The notes below the pieces were generated by a model that saw only the letters and a list, made by a program, of their open reading frames with translations, ran no database searches and was not told the DNA's origin. This document shows positions 18,652 through 26,820 of a stretch of DNA of 64,000 bases, piece by piece. The stretch covers positions 620,001 through 684,000 of the forward strand of contig JADQCE010000002.1 of NCBI GenBank assembly GCA_016278265.1, read 5' to 3'. This stretch comes from Halothiobacillus sp. Its GTDB lineage: Bacteria > Pseudomonadota > Gammaproteobacteria > Halothiobacillales > Halothiobacillaceae. Within the stretch, counting starts at the first letter, position 1, and each line of letters opens with the position of its first letter. Made by a program: the position numbers and the translations under genes.

Positions 18652-19299
18652 ATGACGCGAAGTCACCGGCGTGTTTTTCGGTTGTTTGCTTCCGTTGCCC
18701 TCGCGGGTGGGGCGGCGTTGCTGCTGAGTGCGTGCACCACAACCACCATCGTCCCCCCTGCGTCGGTGGATCGGCCGCAATCGGTTTTCGTTCTGGACCA
18801 CGGACGACATTCCAGCATCGTGCTTCCGCACCCCGAGGGCTTTGTCCGTTACGCCTACGGTGACTGGGGTTGGTATGCCGAGGTCGAGACGGGGCCGACG
18901 GAGGCGATCCGGGCCGCATTCTGGCCGACCCGCGCGGGGCTGGGTCGTAGCCTGACCGCCGGGACCGCGACGCGAGAAGGGGTGCGAGGCGGTCTCCGAG
19001 TCGGGATCCAGGAGATTCACGAGGTGCCTGTCGAGACGGATCGGGTGGACGCGCTGCGCTCCTCGCTTGAAGCCCTCCATCGGGAAAATTACGCCAGCGT
19101 GAAGTACAACACCGTCTACGACCTCGCCTTTGTCGAGCACCCGGAGCCGTATGCGTTCTGGCACAACTCCAATCACAAGGTCGCCGAGTGGCTTCGACAG
19201 CTCGGGTGCGCCATCGAGGGCAACGCCCTCTGGGCCAGTTGGCAGGTGCAGCCAAGGGCTTTGGCGACTGAAGGCGTAAAGGACCTCGGCGGGGATTGA
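18652..19299 (+). CDS. Lipoprotein, DUF2459-like
   Basis: The 215-residue protein has a lipoprotein signal (LFASVALAGGAALLLSAC, Cys-28 as lipidation site). The mature part (VLDHGRHSSIVLP; YAYGDWGWYAEVE; FWHNSNHKVAEWLRQLGC) has the conserved His, Gly-Asp and Asn-His features I associate with DUF2459, a family of unknown function. ATG is in a GGTTGATATG context. Two GGTCGGAACCCCTT/GGGATCAGAATCC motifs lie in the gap before it (18464-18510). The neighbouring 19300-19561 holds nothing I can identify. Confidence 0.75.
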   Translation: MTRSHRRVFRLFASVALAGGAALLLSACTTTTIVPPASVDRPQSVFVLDHGRHSSIVLPHPEGFVRYAYGDWGWYAEVETGPTEAIRAAFWPTRAGLGRSLTAGTATREGVRGGLRVGIQEIHEVPVETDRVDALRSSLEALHRENYASVKYNTVYDLAFVEHPEPYAFWHNSNHKVAEWLRQLGCAIEGNALWASWQVQPRALATEGVKDLGGD

Positions 19300-19561
19300 G
19301 GCGCCTCCGACGTTGCCGGGGGACGGGCCCGAGATGCTTGCCGGCTTTGCCTGCTCGTGCGGCCCGGTGTCCGCCGGCCACTCCCAAAGGCGAAGCGGAT
19401 CGGCCAGCCAGTTGATTCGTCGCCGATTGTTTTCACCCTCTCCTTGATCGCTTCCAACTCGGCACTTTTGCCGCGCATCCCTGTCAGAACCGGGAGTTCG
19501 TGACCTTGGCTATGCGTCTCGGTCGCGAGGGTTATTCCAACGACTGAATGAGGGATGGTCA

Positions 19562-19864
19562 ATGAGTGATCGCCAGTCTGACGAGGTCTATCGCCGCCGT
19601 CGTCGCCTGCTTGTCACGTTGGGCGCGGGCCTGGCGGGGGCGTATGTGGCACCGACGTTGGTCAACGTGGCGGGGGCGCAACCGGGCCCGCATCGGCATG
19701 GCAGCCGTGGCCGCTATTCCCGTCCGAGCTACAGCCGTCCCAGTGGCGGTCATCACCATCACTCTTACTCCGAGCGCCGGTACTATCGGGACGATCGGCG
19801 GCATCACCACCACCGTGACTCCGAGTTGCGACTGAACATCCTTCTTCATCCCAGCCGCTGGTGA
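19562..19864 (+). CDS. Small Tat-like exported His/Arg/Tyr-rich protein
   Basis: The 100-residue protein starts with RRRRRLLVTLGAGLAGAY, a twin-arginine-like signal, followed by a possible cleavage region VNVAGAQP. The mature part is of low complexity: GHHHHSYSERRYYRDDRRHH and similar runs of His, Arg, Tyr and Ser, ending LRLNILLHPSRW. A GAGGGATGG precedes the ATG. Its stop overlaps the GTG of the following kinase gene by four bases (GTGA), so both are made together. It is a candidate substrate or precursor peptide for that kinase/PqqD protein. I know no family for it. Confidence 0.8.
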   Translation: MSDRQSDEVYRRRRRLLVTLGAGLAGAYVAPTLVNVAGAQPGPHRHGSRGRYSRPSYSRPSGGHHHHSYSERRYYRDDRRHHHHRDSELRLNILLHPSRW

Positions 19865-21078
19865 CCGCCGGCGGGATAGGCACCGAGGTGCGGGACCTCG
19901 TCCTGCCGGGCATCGGGCCGGCGGTGCGGGTTTCGGGATGCCCGGCATTCTCGGTGGTTCTCGAGGCGGCCCTGGCGGGTTGGCCGATCAACGAGGTAGC
20001 GGCTGAAGGGCCGCCACCGACCATCCGGCTGGAGGGCCGGAATGGGGAATGCCGGCAGGTGTCGCCCGCCTTTCCCGGTGGTGTGTCTCACCGGTCACCG
20101 GTCTCGGCCGCGTGCGCCGTGGCCGCCGACTTGATCGAACGTTTTCTTGAACTGAACCCCCAGTGGATCGGCCTGCATTGCGCCTCGGTTGAGATCAACG
20201 GCCGGCTGGTCTTGTTTCCGGAAACCCACCGGGCGGGCAAGAGCACCCTGATGGCGGCGCTGGCCGGCGGCGGGCAGCGGGTGTTCGGTGACGACGTGCT
20301 GGCGCTGGGCGAGGCCGGGCAGGGCATGGCGTTGGGCGTGGCCCCGCGGCTGCGCTTGCCGCTGCCGCTACCCCCGGCACTGGACGTGGCGCTGCACCAA
20401 TACACCACCACGCATGCCGGCCCGGAAGACGATCGCTATCGCTACCTCGATCTGCCGGCCGGGCAGCTCGCGCACCACGGCGAGACCTTGCCACTCGGTG
20501 CGGTGGTCTTGCTGGAACGTGACGAGGGCCTGGACAAGGCGGAGCTCCTGCGGCTGGCCCCGGGCGAGGGTCTGACCCGGCTGCTGCGCCAGCATTTCGC
20601 CCACGATCTGCCCAGCGAGGCGCTGATGGCGCGCTTTATGCCCCTGATGCAGTCCCTGCCGTGCCGGCTGCTGCGCTACCCCGAACCGTTGTCGGCGACA
20701 CGCTGCTTGCTCGCGGCGATGCCGGGCGTGATCGACGGGGTGGATGCCGGCCCCAATGCACCAAGCACAGAATCGGTGGTCTCAACCGAACGTGCGCCGG
20801 TGGCCGCCGATGAACACTGGCAGGCCGTCATGGCGACCCGCGAGTACGAGTTGGGCGACGATCGCTTCCTGATCGATCCGCACAGCGGGGCCATCCATCG
20901 GCTCAACGCCACGGGTCAGTTGGTTTGGCGATTGTTGCAGGTGGAAGCGTTATCGGCCCGGGAGGTGACCGACCTGCTCGTCGAGCACTTCCCTGAGGTC
21001 GAGCCCGAGCGCATCGAGGCCGACGTTCGAGCGCTGCTGGCCAGGCTCGCCGCGGTCGAGTTGATCGCCCCCGCCTGA
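19861..21078 (+). CDS. HPr-kinase-related protein fused to a PqqD-like domain
   Basis: The 405-residue protein has an N-terminal half like HprK-related kinase A: a P-loop ETHRAGKSTL (121-130), a GGGQRVFGDDVLAL stretch whose aspartates fit the HprK catalytic acid, and LHCASVEINGRLVLF before it. Residues about 323-403 (REYELGDDRFLIDPHSGAIH, then TGQLVWRLL, then EVTDLLVEHFPEV) match PqqD, the peptide chaperone of ribosomal-peptide modification systems. In the HPr-rel-A system these two are usually separate genes; here they are fused. It overlaps the small His-rich gene. HPr itself and ptsI are not nearby, so carbon-catabolite control is unlikely. Confidence 0.85.
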   Translation: MTAGGIGTEVRDLVLPGIGPAVRVSGCPAFSVVLEAALAGWPINEVAAEGPPPTIRLEGRNGECRQVSPAFPGGVSHRSPVSAACAVAADLIERFLELNPQWIGLHCASVEINGRLVLFPETHRAGKSTLMAALAGGGQRVFGDDVLALGEAGQGMALGVAPRLRLPLPLPPALDVALHQYTTTHAGPEDDRYRYLDLPAGQLAHHGETLPLGAVVLLERDEGLDKAELLRLAPGEGLTRLLRQHFAHDLPSEALMARFMPLMQSLPCRLLRYPEPLSATRCLLAAMPGVIDGVDAGPNAPSTESVVSTERAPVAADEHWQAVMATREYELGDDRFLIDPHSGAIHRLNATGQLVWRLLQVEALSAREVTDLLVEHFPEVEPERIEADVRALLARLAAVELIAPA

Positions 21079-21225
21079 TCGCCCGCCGTAACCGGGCCGC
21101 CCCGATCTTTCTGCCGGCGGCCTATCGATATAGTGGGATTCGCTTGATGGCGTGGAGGCCTGCCGGATGACTGAGCGGGACGCGAGCGGGAACCGGCCGT
21201 TTTTCAATCGCTCGAGAGAGGCGTC

Positions 21226-21754
21226 ATGAATGCCCCAATGATCATCCGTCCCGAGACACCGGCCGACACCCGGGCGATTGCCGAGGTCACGCAGGCCGCG
21301 TTCGCCGCGCTGGAGATCAGCGACCATACCGAGCAGTACATCGTCCAGGCCTTGCGTGCGGCTGGTGCGCTGACCGTCTCGCTGGTCGCCGAGCGCGACG
21401 GTCGTGTGGTTGGTCACATTGCCTTCTCGCCGGTAACGATCTCCGACGGGACGCGCGGCTGGTACGGGCTGGGTCCGGTCTCCGTGCTGCCCGGGCACCA
21501 GCGGCAGGGCATCGGCGCGCGATTGATACGGGAGGGGCTGGCAGCTACAGCGTCCGGGTGCCGCCGGCTGCTGCCTGGTCGGCCATCCGGACTACTACCC
21601 GCGCTTCGGCTTCGAGCACCCGAGCGATCCCGTCGTCGAGGGCGTCCCGCTCGAGGCGTTCTTCGTCCTGCGTTTCGATGGCCCCATCCCGAGCGGCACG
21701 GTCACCTTCCACGAGGTATTTGCGGCGACCGGGCCCGCGGGGCCGTCATCGTAA
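21226..21754 (+). pseudogene. GNAT acetyltransferase, broken by a 2-base deletion
   Basis: The first 105 codons (MNAPMIIRPETPADTRAIAE, then YGLGPVSVLPGHQRQGIGARL) parallel the intact gene at 34922-35467. Near 21544 the frame is lost; in the next frame the rest continues LQRPGAAGCCLVGHPDYYPR, then FGFEHPSDPV, ending at TAA 21752-21754. The total of 529 bases is two short of an even frame, so a 2-base deletion between GCA and CTA explains it. Without it the protein would be 176 residues. A sequencing error is possible; the neighbouring csbD is also frameshifted. Confidence 0.8.
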
Positions 21755-21924
21755 GTCGGCACGGGGGTGTCCCTGGGCGGGGTGGCAGCCGACGCCAGTT
21801 GCCGATGCTGGCACAAGACGGTGAGTGCCGAGCCGGGTGGCGCGGCAGTGCGTCAATGGCGGGGCCTGAGCAGGCCGCCAGGTGAGCGCTGCCGTAGGAA
21901 GGCAGCGGTCGGTGGGGTGGGGAG

Positions 21925-22121
21925 TCAGAGATTCTTCTCGAATTCGTCTACCTGCCGGCGTGCCTCGTCCTTGGCAATGCCGTAACGCTCCTGGATCTTG
22001 CCGATCAGGTAGTCAGGGTGGCCCTCGGCCTCGGCGAGGTCATCGTCGGTCAGTTCCCCCATTGCTTCTTTACGCTGCCCTTGATCTTGTTCCAGTTGCC
22101 CTTGATCTGCTCTGCGTCCAT
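21925..22121 (-). pseudogene. CsbD-family stress protein, frameshifted
   Basis: From ATG at 22121 the frame reads MDAEQIKGNWNKIKGSVKKQ and WGN, then hits TGA; adding one base in the GGGGG run near 22067 restores ELTDDDLAEAEGHPDYLIGK and IQERYGIAKDEARRQVDEFE to a stop at 21925. The length of 197 bases is one short of the 198 of the intact paralogue at 40900-41097. The homopolymer makes sequencing error a real alternative. CsbD proteins are small, abundant and stress-induced. Confidence 0.8.
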
Positions 22122-22238
22122 CGCGGTTTCCTCCGACTGATAGCGAACACGAGCGGCCGCACCGGCGGTGCGAACCGTCCAGCGAGGGTATTGGTGACTC
22201 GCCTGCTTTTCAGGATCGCCCGCGCGTACCCGTCCGGC

Positions 22239-23294
22239 TCACGCGTCGGGTGTGGCGAGGAATAGCGTCTGGGTGGGGTAGGCGAACTCGATGCCTTCTT
22301 CCTCGAAACGCTGGTGGATGCGCAGGTTCACCGCCTGCTGGATGTCCATGTAGTGGTTGTAGTCAGGGCTGAGCACGAAGTAGACGGTCTCGAAGTTGAG
22401 CGAGAAGTTGCCGTAGGCCTTGAAGTGCGAGCGGTCGAAGCGGGTCCCCTCCGAGGCCTCGATGGCCTCGCGCATGATGGTGGGGATGATTTCCAGCTTG
22501 GTCCGCGGGGTCTGGTAGGTCACGCCGATCTCGAAGACGACGCGCCGTTCATACATTCGCCCGTAGTTGTGAATGCGGCTCTGCAGCAGGTCGGAGTTGG
22601 AGAACACCAGCTGCTCGCCCGAGAGGCTGCGTAGGCGGGTGGTCTTGAGGCCCACATGCTCCACCTTGCCGCGCAGGTCGTCGATGTTCAGGAAATCCCC
22701 GACGGCGAAGGGCTTGTCCAGCAGGATCGACAGGGAGGCGAACAGGTCGCCGAGGATGTTCTGCACGGCCAGGGCAACGGCGATGCCGCCCACGCCCAGC
22801 CCGGCGATCAGGGCGGTGACGTTGATGCCGAGGTTGTCCAGGGCGAGCAGCAGAATGAACGACCACAGCGCGATGCGGCCAAGGAAGCCGGCCGCGCTGA
22901 GGGTCATGGCGCTGCCCGGGTCGGTCTCGAGTCGTTTCTGCTGGTAGCGCTCCAGTCGGCAGGCGAGAAAGGTGCTGGACCACAGCCCGGCTTGCAGCAG
23001 CATGGCGAGCACGGTCAGCGACCGGACGAACCGGTCGCCCTGGGCCGGCAGGTCGAGGTGGAGCGTGCCGAGGTAAAGCCCCACCGCCAGCGGGAACCAC
23101 CACTGGGTGCGCCGCAGTACCGCCACCAGGTCATCGTCGAGGGAATTGGCCGTGCCTTCGGCGAACTTGCCCCAGCGATTCAGGAGCACGCGCTGGGCGA
23201 AAACGAGCAGGGCGAAGATGCCCGCCGCGACCCCAATGGCAATCAGGGCGTCAACGAGATTGACCGGACCGATAGTCCATTCCGGAGGGCTCAT
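22239..23294 (-). CDS. MscS-family small-conductance mechanosensitive channel
   Basis: The 351-residue protein has about five N-terminal hydrophobic segments and then the MscS signature: pore helix GLGVGGIAVALAVQNILGDL and the beta domain DKPFAVGDFLNI, DLRGKVEHVGLKTTRLRSL, and VFSNSDLLQSRIHNYGRM. It opens under membrane tension to release solutes in hypo-osmotic shock. ATG at 23294 has GAGGAAT 5-9 bases upstream; the frame extends to 23357 but without conserved residues. It is divergent from the NERD-domain gene. Confidence 0.92.
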   Translation of the reverse strand: MSPPEWTIGPVNLVDALIAIGVAAGIFALLVFAQRVLLNRWGKFAEGTANSLDDDLVAVLRRTQWWFPLAVGLYLGTLHLDLPAQGDRFVRSLTVLAMLLQAGLWSSTFLACRLERYQQKRLETDPGSAMTLSAAGFLGRIALWSFILLLALDNLGINVTALIAGLGVGGIAVALAVQNILGDLFASLSILLDKPFAVGDFLNIDDLRGKVEHVGLKTTRLRSLSGEQLVFSNSDLLQSRIHNYGRMYERRVVFEIGVTYQTPRTKLEIIPTIMREAIEASEGTRFDRSHFKAYGNFSLNFETVYFVLSPDYNHYMDIQQAVNLRIHQRFEEEGIEFAYPTQTLFLATPDA

Positions 23295-23559
23295 GTCGGC
23301 ATTCCTCAAGGTCGCTGGTGGGGATCTCGGCCCCAAAGGGGCTCGGGGAGCCGGCATCCGGCGATGCGCGCGGCCCCTGTTGGCGATTGGGTCGGTATAT
23401 CCAGACTATAGACGCCGTTCATGGGCGATTGAGCAATGGGCCGTGTTCGCCGGGGCGGGCGTTGGGGCGTTTGCGATGCATGGGGTGGGGCGGATGTTTG
23501 GATCGTTCTCCCGTGCGCGAAGCTGGTATACGCTTCGATTTTCCCGGAGAAGCATCGAA

Positions 23560-24333
23560 ATGGAATTCCTGCCCGCAATCGTGAACGCGTTTGCCACCCT
23601 GTGGTGGGTCGTCCCGCTGGCCGTGGTGATGGCGCTGGTCAAGACGCCCGGGTTCAAGGGCGTGTTCGGCGAGTTCCTGGTGCGGATCGCGGCATGGTGG
23701 CGACTGCCCACCGACGTCTACCACCCGCTTCACAATGTCACGTTGCCGACGCCGGATGGCACCACGCAGATCGACCACGTCTTCGTCTCCCGTTTCGGCA
23801 TCTTCGTGGTCGAGACCAAGCACATGAAGGGCTGGATATTCGGCGGCGAGCACCAGCCGAAATGGACCCAGAAGATCTATCGCAAGACGATCTCCTTTCA
23901 GAACCCGCTCCGGCAGAACTACAAGCACGTCAAGGCGCTTGAGGCGATGCTCGACGCGCCGGCCGAGATCATTCACTCGATTGTGGCGTTCACCGGTGAG
24001 AGCACGTTCAAGACGCCCATGCCGGCCAACGTTACCCACGGTGGCGGGTACGTGCGCTATATCCGTTCTTTCCAGGTGCCCGTCCTGACCGATGCGCAGG
24101 TAGGGGAGGCGATCGCTGCGATCGAATCCGGGCGATTGGTCGCGACACGCGCGACCCATCGTCAGCATGTGGCGCAGCTGAAGTCACGTTCCGATCCCGA
24201 TGCCGGGAGGCGGTGTCCGAAATGCGGCAGCGAGATGGTCCTGCGGACGGTCAAGCGTGGCGCGAATGTCGGCAAGCGTTTCTGGGGCTGCTCGGGCTTT
24301 CCCGCCTGTCGAGTCAGGCAGGAGGCCGAGTGA
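23560..24333 (+). CDS. NERD-domain protein with C-terminal zinc ribbon
   Basis: The 257-residue protein has an N-terminal hydrophobic segment (LWWVVPLAVVMALV), a NERD nuclease-related domain (PTPDGTTQIDHVFVSRFGIF, then VVETKHMKGWIFG; the D and E-x-K positions of a PD-(D/E)XK fold are present) and a topoisomerase-type zinc finger at the end (CPKCGSEM, then FWGCSGFPACR). Proteins of this layout are predicted membrane-linked nucleases of unknown role. CGGAGAAG precedes the ATG by 8 bases. It faces the sco gene across a long hairpin. Confidence 0.88.
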   Translation: MEFLPAIVNAFATLWWVVPLAVVMALVKTPGFKGVFGEFLVRIAAWWRLPTDVYHPLHNVTLPTPDGTTQIDHVFVSRFGIFVVETKHMKGWIFGGEHQPKWTQKIYRKTISFQNPLRQNYKHVKALEAMLDAPAEIIHSIVAFTGESTFKTPMPANVTHGGGYVRYIRSFQVPVLTDAQVGEAIAAIESGRLVATRATHRQHVAQLKSRSDPDAGRRCPKCGSEMVLRTVKRGANVGKRFWGCSGFPACRVRQEAE

Positions 24334-24338
24334 TGCGG

Positions 24339-24387
24339 GGCACGGGTTGGCGATGGTTGCGCCGCACGGTCGCGGCCAGCCCGTGCC
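24339..24387. terminator. Bidirectional hairpin between convergent genes
   Basis: GGCACGGGTTGGC (24339-24351) pairs with GCCAGCCCGTGCC (24375-24387) as a perfect 13-bp stem. There is no T-run, so it may act as a rho-assisted or mRNA-end-stabilising structure for both the NERD gene and the oxidase operon. Confidence 0.55.
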
Positions 24388-24396
24388 GAGGCGGGA

Positions 24397-24993
24397 TTAG
24401 CTCTTCGATTCCTCGATCAGGTGCCGGAGATCCTCGGTGATATTGGCGGTCTTGGTCTCCTCGTCGACCAGCAGACGGATCTTGCCCTGCGGGCCGAACA
24501 CGAACACCGCGCCACTGTGGTTGACGATGTAGAACCCGTCCTCCTGCGGCTCTTCATAGCTGAAGGCGACACGGTAGCGCTTGGCGACCTCCTTCAGCTG
24601 CTCCTGCGTGCCGGTCAGGCCGACGAGACTGGGGTTGAAGCCGGCGACGTACTCGTCGAGTACCTTCTTGTCGCGCGTCGGGTCGACCGCCACGAACAGG
24701 ATCTCGACCTGGTCGGCCTGGTCGCCGAGATCCCGGGTCGCCGCGGCCAGCTTGCGTAGCGCGACCGGGCAGACGTGCGGGCAGCTGGTGTAGCCGAAGA
24801 ACATCATCGTGATCTTGCCGCGGTATTCCTCGGCGGTGACCTGCTCGCCGTTGTGGTTGGTCAGCTCGAATTCCAGGTCCGGCATGACGCCGGTAATGTC
24901 GTGGCCGTGCCAGCCACCCGGGGGCTCCTCGCTGCAGCCGAGCAGCACCAGGGGGAACAGGCAAAGGGTCAGAAGGGTTTTGAGTCGCGACAC
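24397..24993 (-). CDS. SCO1/SenC copper chaperone for cytochrome oxidase
   Basis: The 198-residue lipoprotein (LCLFPLVLLGC lipobox) has the SCO thioredoxin fold with the copper-binding pair in TSCPHVC and the distal histidine in IVNHSGAVFVF. It inserts copper into the CuA site of subunit II. The GTG at 24993 has GAGGTAAAAGC upstream; the longer open frame to 25095 overlaps ctaG and is not conserved. It is the last gene of the oxidase run, 4 bases after the ctaG stop. Confidence 0.93.
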   Translation of the reverse strand: MSRLKTLLTLCLFPLVLLGCSEEPPGGWHGHDITGVMPDLEFELTNHNGEQVTAEEYRGKITMMFFGYTSCPHVCPVALRKLAAATRDLGDQADQVEILFVAVDPTRDKKVLDEYVAGFNPSLVGLTGTQEQLKEVAKRYRVAFSYEEPQEDGFYIVNHSGAVFVFGPQGKIRLLVDEETKTANITEDLRHLIEESKS

Positions 24994-24997
24994 GCTT

Positions 24998-25867
24998 TTA
25001 CCTCGCGCAGCCAAGGTTGGGGGTGGAGGAAACAGGGGTGTCGAGCTGTTGGCTCTGGTGTTTCCAGCGGGAGATAAGCACGAGCCCGCCGACAACGCTC
25101 ATCATCGCCGCAGGCACCCAGGTGAGCAGGCCGCCGATCGACTGGTCCACCAGCGGGGTGATCGGCAGGATGCGACCGCAGGCGGCGTAGATCCCGAACA
25201 GGTCGTGGTTGCTCAGGGCGATGTAGGCGCCCAGCGCGATCTGCGGGAACATCACCAGGACCAGCACCAGCAGGCGGTAGCCATAGTGGCGGGTATCGCT
25301 CACGCCCGGGGCGCGCAGGTTGAAGATCATCCACCAGAACAACAGCCCGTCGATCGCCATGCCCCAGTTCATCGCGTTGTAGAGCGGCACGTTGAGCATC
25401 GCGTAGAAGTGAATCGACGGGATCAGCCAGAAATAGATCAGGCCGACGAAGATGGCGCCCGACACCAGCGGCTCCTGGATGGCTGCGTACAGCGACCGCA
25501 GGACGCGATTGCGCCGCATGGGGGTGACGACGTGTCGATGGATGACCTCTGGCAGCCCGGCGCCGATGATCGCGGACGGTGCCGAGACGGCGATCAGGAA
25601 CGGGGCGACGTGGTGCAGCACCAGGTGCTGCAGGCGGTGCATGAAGAAGCTGTGCTGGGCGTAGTACTCGAACTGGGTCTGGAGCATGACGTACATGCCC
25701 ACCAGCCCGATCCAGAACATCACCGCCTGGCCGATGCCGCCGCCCGCCCGGCGCCAGCCTCGCTGGTAGAGCAGGCCGGCGACGATGCAGGCCAGCAGTA
25801 CCGTCGGCGAGAACTCGTACGGCAGCAGGAAGGCGACGCTCTGCTCGAGCAAGGCGGGCAGCGTCAT
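24998..25867 (-). CDS. ctaG: caa3-type cytochrome c oxidase assembly factor CtaG
   Basis: The 289-residue protein has about seven membrane segments and the conserved histidine and motif pattern of the CtaG_Cox family (HSFFMHRLQHLVLHHVAPFL; SAPSAIIGAGLPE; LMFPQIALGAYIALS-like region). In Bacillus, CtaG is needed for active caa3 oxidase, probably at the copper-delivery stage. This family is unrelated to the Cox11 protein that also carries the name CtaG in proteobacteria. It is 26 bases downstream of ctaB. Confidence 0.9.
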   Translation of the reverse strand: MTLPALLEQSVAFLLPYEFSPTVLLACIVAGLLYQRGWRRAGGGIGQAVMFWIGLVGMYVMLQTQFEYYAQHSFFMHRLQHLVLHHVAPFLIAVSAPSAIIGAGLPEVIHRHVVTPMRRNRVLRSLYAAIQEPLVSGAIFVGLIYFWLIPSIHFYAMLNVPLYNAMNWGMAIDGLLFWWMIFNLRAPGVSDTRHYGYRLLVLVLVMFPQIALGAYIALSNHDLFGIYAACGRILPITPLVDQSIGGLLTWVPAAMMSVVGGLVLISRWKHQSQQLDTPVSSTPNLGCAR

Positions 25868-25893
25868 GGTCTGCGTTCCATTAGCCGGTCAGC

Positions 25894-26820
25894 TTAGCCA
25901 ACCACCGCCGGCACGGAGCCGAGCGGCAGGTAATGGTCGGCCAGCATCAGGGCGAACAGCGCGGTCAGGTAGGTAATCGAGAAGCCGAACAGCTTCATCG
26001 CCTGCTGGTCGCTGTCGGTATGCATCAGCCGCCAGGCGCGCAGGATGAAGCTGCCGCTTAACAAGGTGGCGCCGACCAGATATACCGGACCGCTCATCCC
26101 CACGGCCACCGGCAGCAGGCTGACTGGCAGCAGGGCGATGGAGTAGTACAGGGTTTGGCGCTTGGTGTAGGCCACGCCGTTGGTGACCGGCATCATCGGC
26201 ACCTTGGCGGCGGCGTATTCCTCGCGCCGGGCGATGGCCAGCGGCCAGAAGTGCGGCGGCGTCCAGACGAAGATGATCAGGAACAGGGCGATGGCCTCCC
26301 AGCCGATCATCCCGGTGACGGCGGTCCAGCCCAGCAGCGCCGGCGCCGCGCCCGATGCCCCGCCCAGCACGATGTTCTGCGGCCCGATCCACTTCAGATA
26401 GCGGGTGTAGATCACGGCGTAGCCGATCAGGGTGAACAGGGTCAGCACCGCGGTCAGCGGGTTGACCGCGAACCACAGCAGCGCCAGTGACGCCCCGCCC
26501 AGCAGGGCGGCGAAGATCGTCGCCGCGGTTCTCGAGACATCCCCGGTGGGCAGTGGCCGGGCCTTGGTGCGGCCCATGGCCGCATCGATCTCCCGGTCAG
26601 CGACGTGGTTGAGCGCTGCCGCCGAGAAGCCGGCGAGGGTGATGCCGATGGTGCCAGCCACCAGCAGCGTCCAGGGCAGATCCCCCGGCGGTGCGGCCAG
26701 CAGCATGGCAACCAGCGCCGTGAACACCACCAGCGAGACGACCTTGGGCTTGCACAGCTTCACATAGCTGCGCCACGGGAAGGCGCCGATGGCAGCAACC
26801 GTCTGGGCTCGAACATTCAT
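25894..26820 (-). CDS. ctaB: Protoheme IX farnesyltransferase (heme O synthase)
   Basis: CtaB attaches farnesyl to heme B to form heme O, the precursor of heme A. The 308-residue UbiA-family protein has the substrate motif NHVADREIDAAMGRTKARPL and a second Asp-rich loop region (VWTPPHFWPLAIARREEYAA). Nine or so hydrophobic helices are visible. ATG at 26820 overlaps the ctaA stop (ATGA), so the two heme genes are coupled; the long upstream extension of the frame is antisense-like and overlaps ctaA. Confidence 0.95.
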   Translation of the reverse strand: MNVRAQTVAAIGAFPWRSYVKLCKPKVVSLVVFTALVAMLLAAPPGDLPWTLLVAGTIGITLAGFSAAALNHVADREIDAAMGRTKARPLPTGDVSRTAATIFAALLGGASLALLWFAVNPLTAVLTLFTLIGYAVIYTRYLKWIGPQNIVLGGASGAAPALLGWTAVTGMIGWEAIALFLIIFVWTPPHFWPLAIARREEYAAAKVPMMPVTNGVAYTKRQTLYYSIALLPVSLLPVAVGMSGPVYLVGATLLSGSFILRAWRLMHTDSDQQAMKLFGFSITYLTALFALMLADHYLPLGSVPAVVG

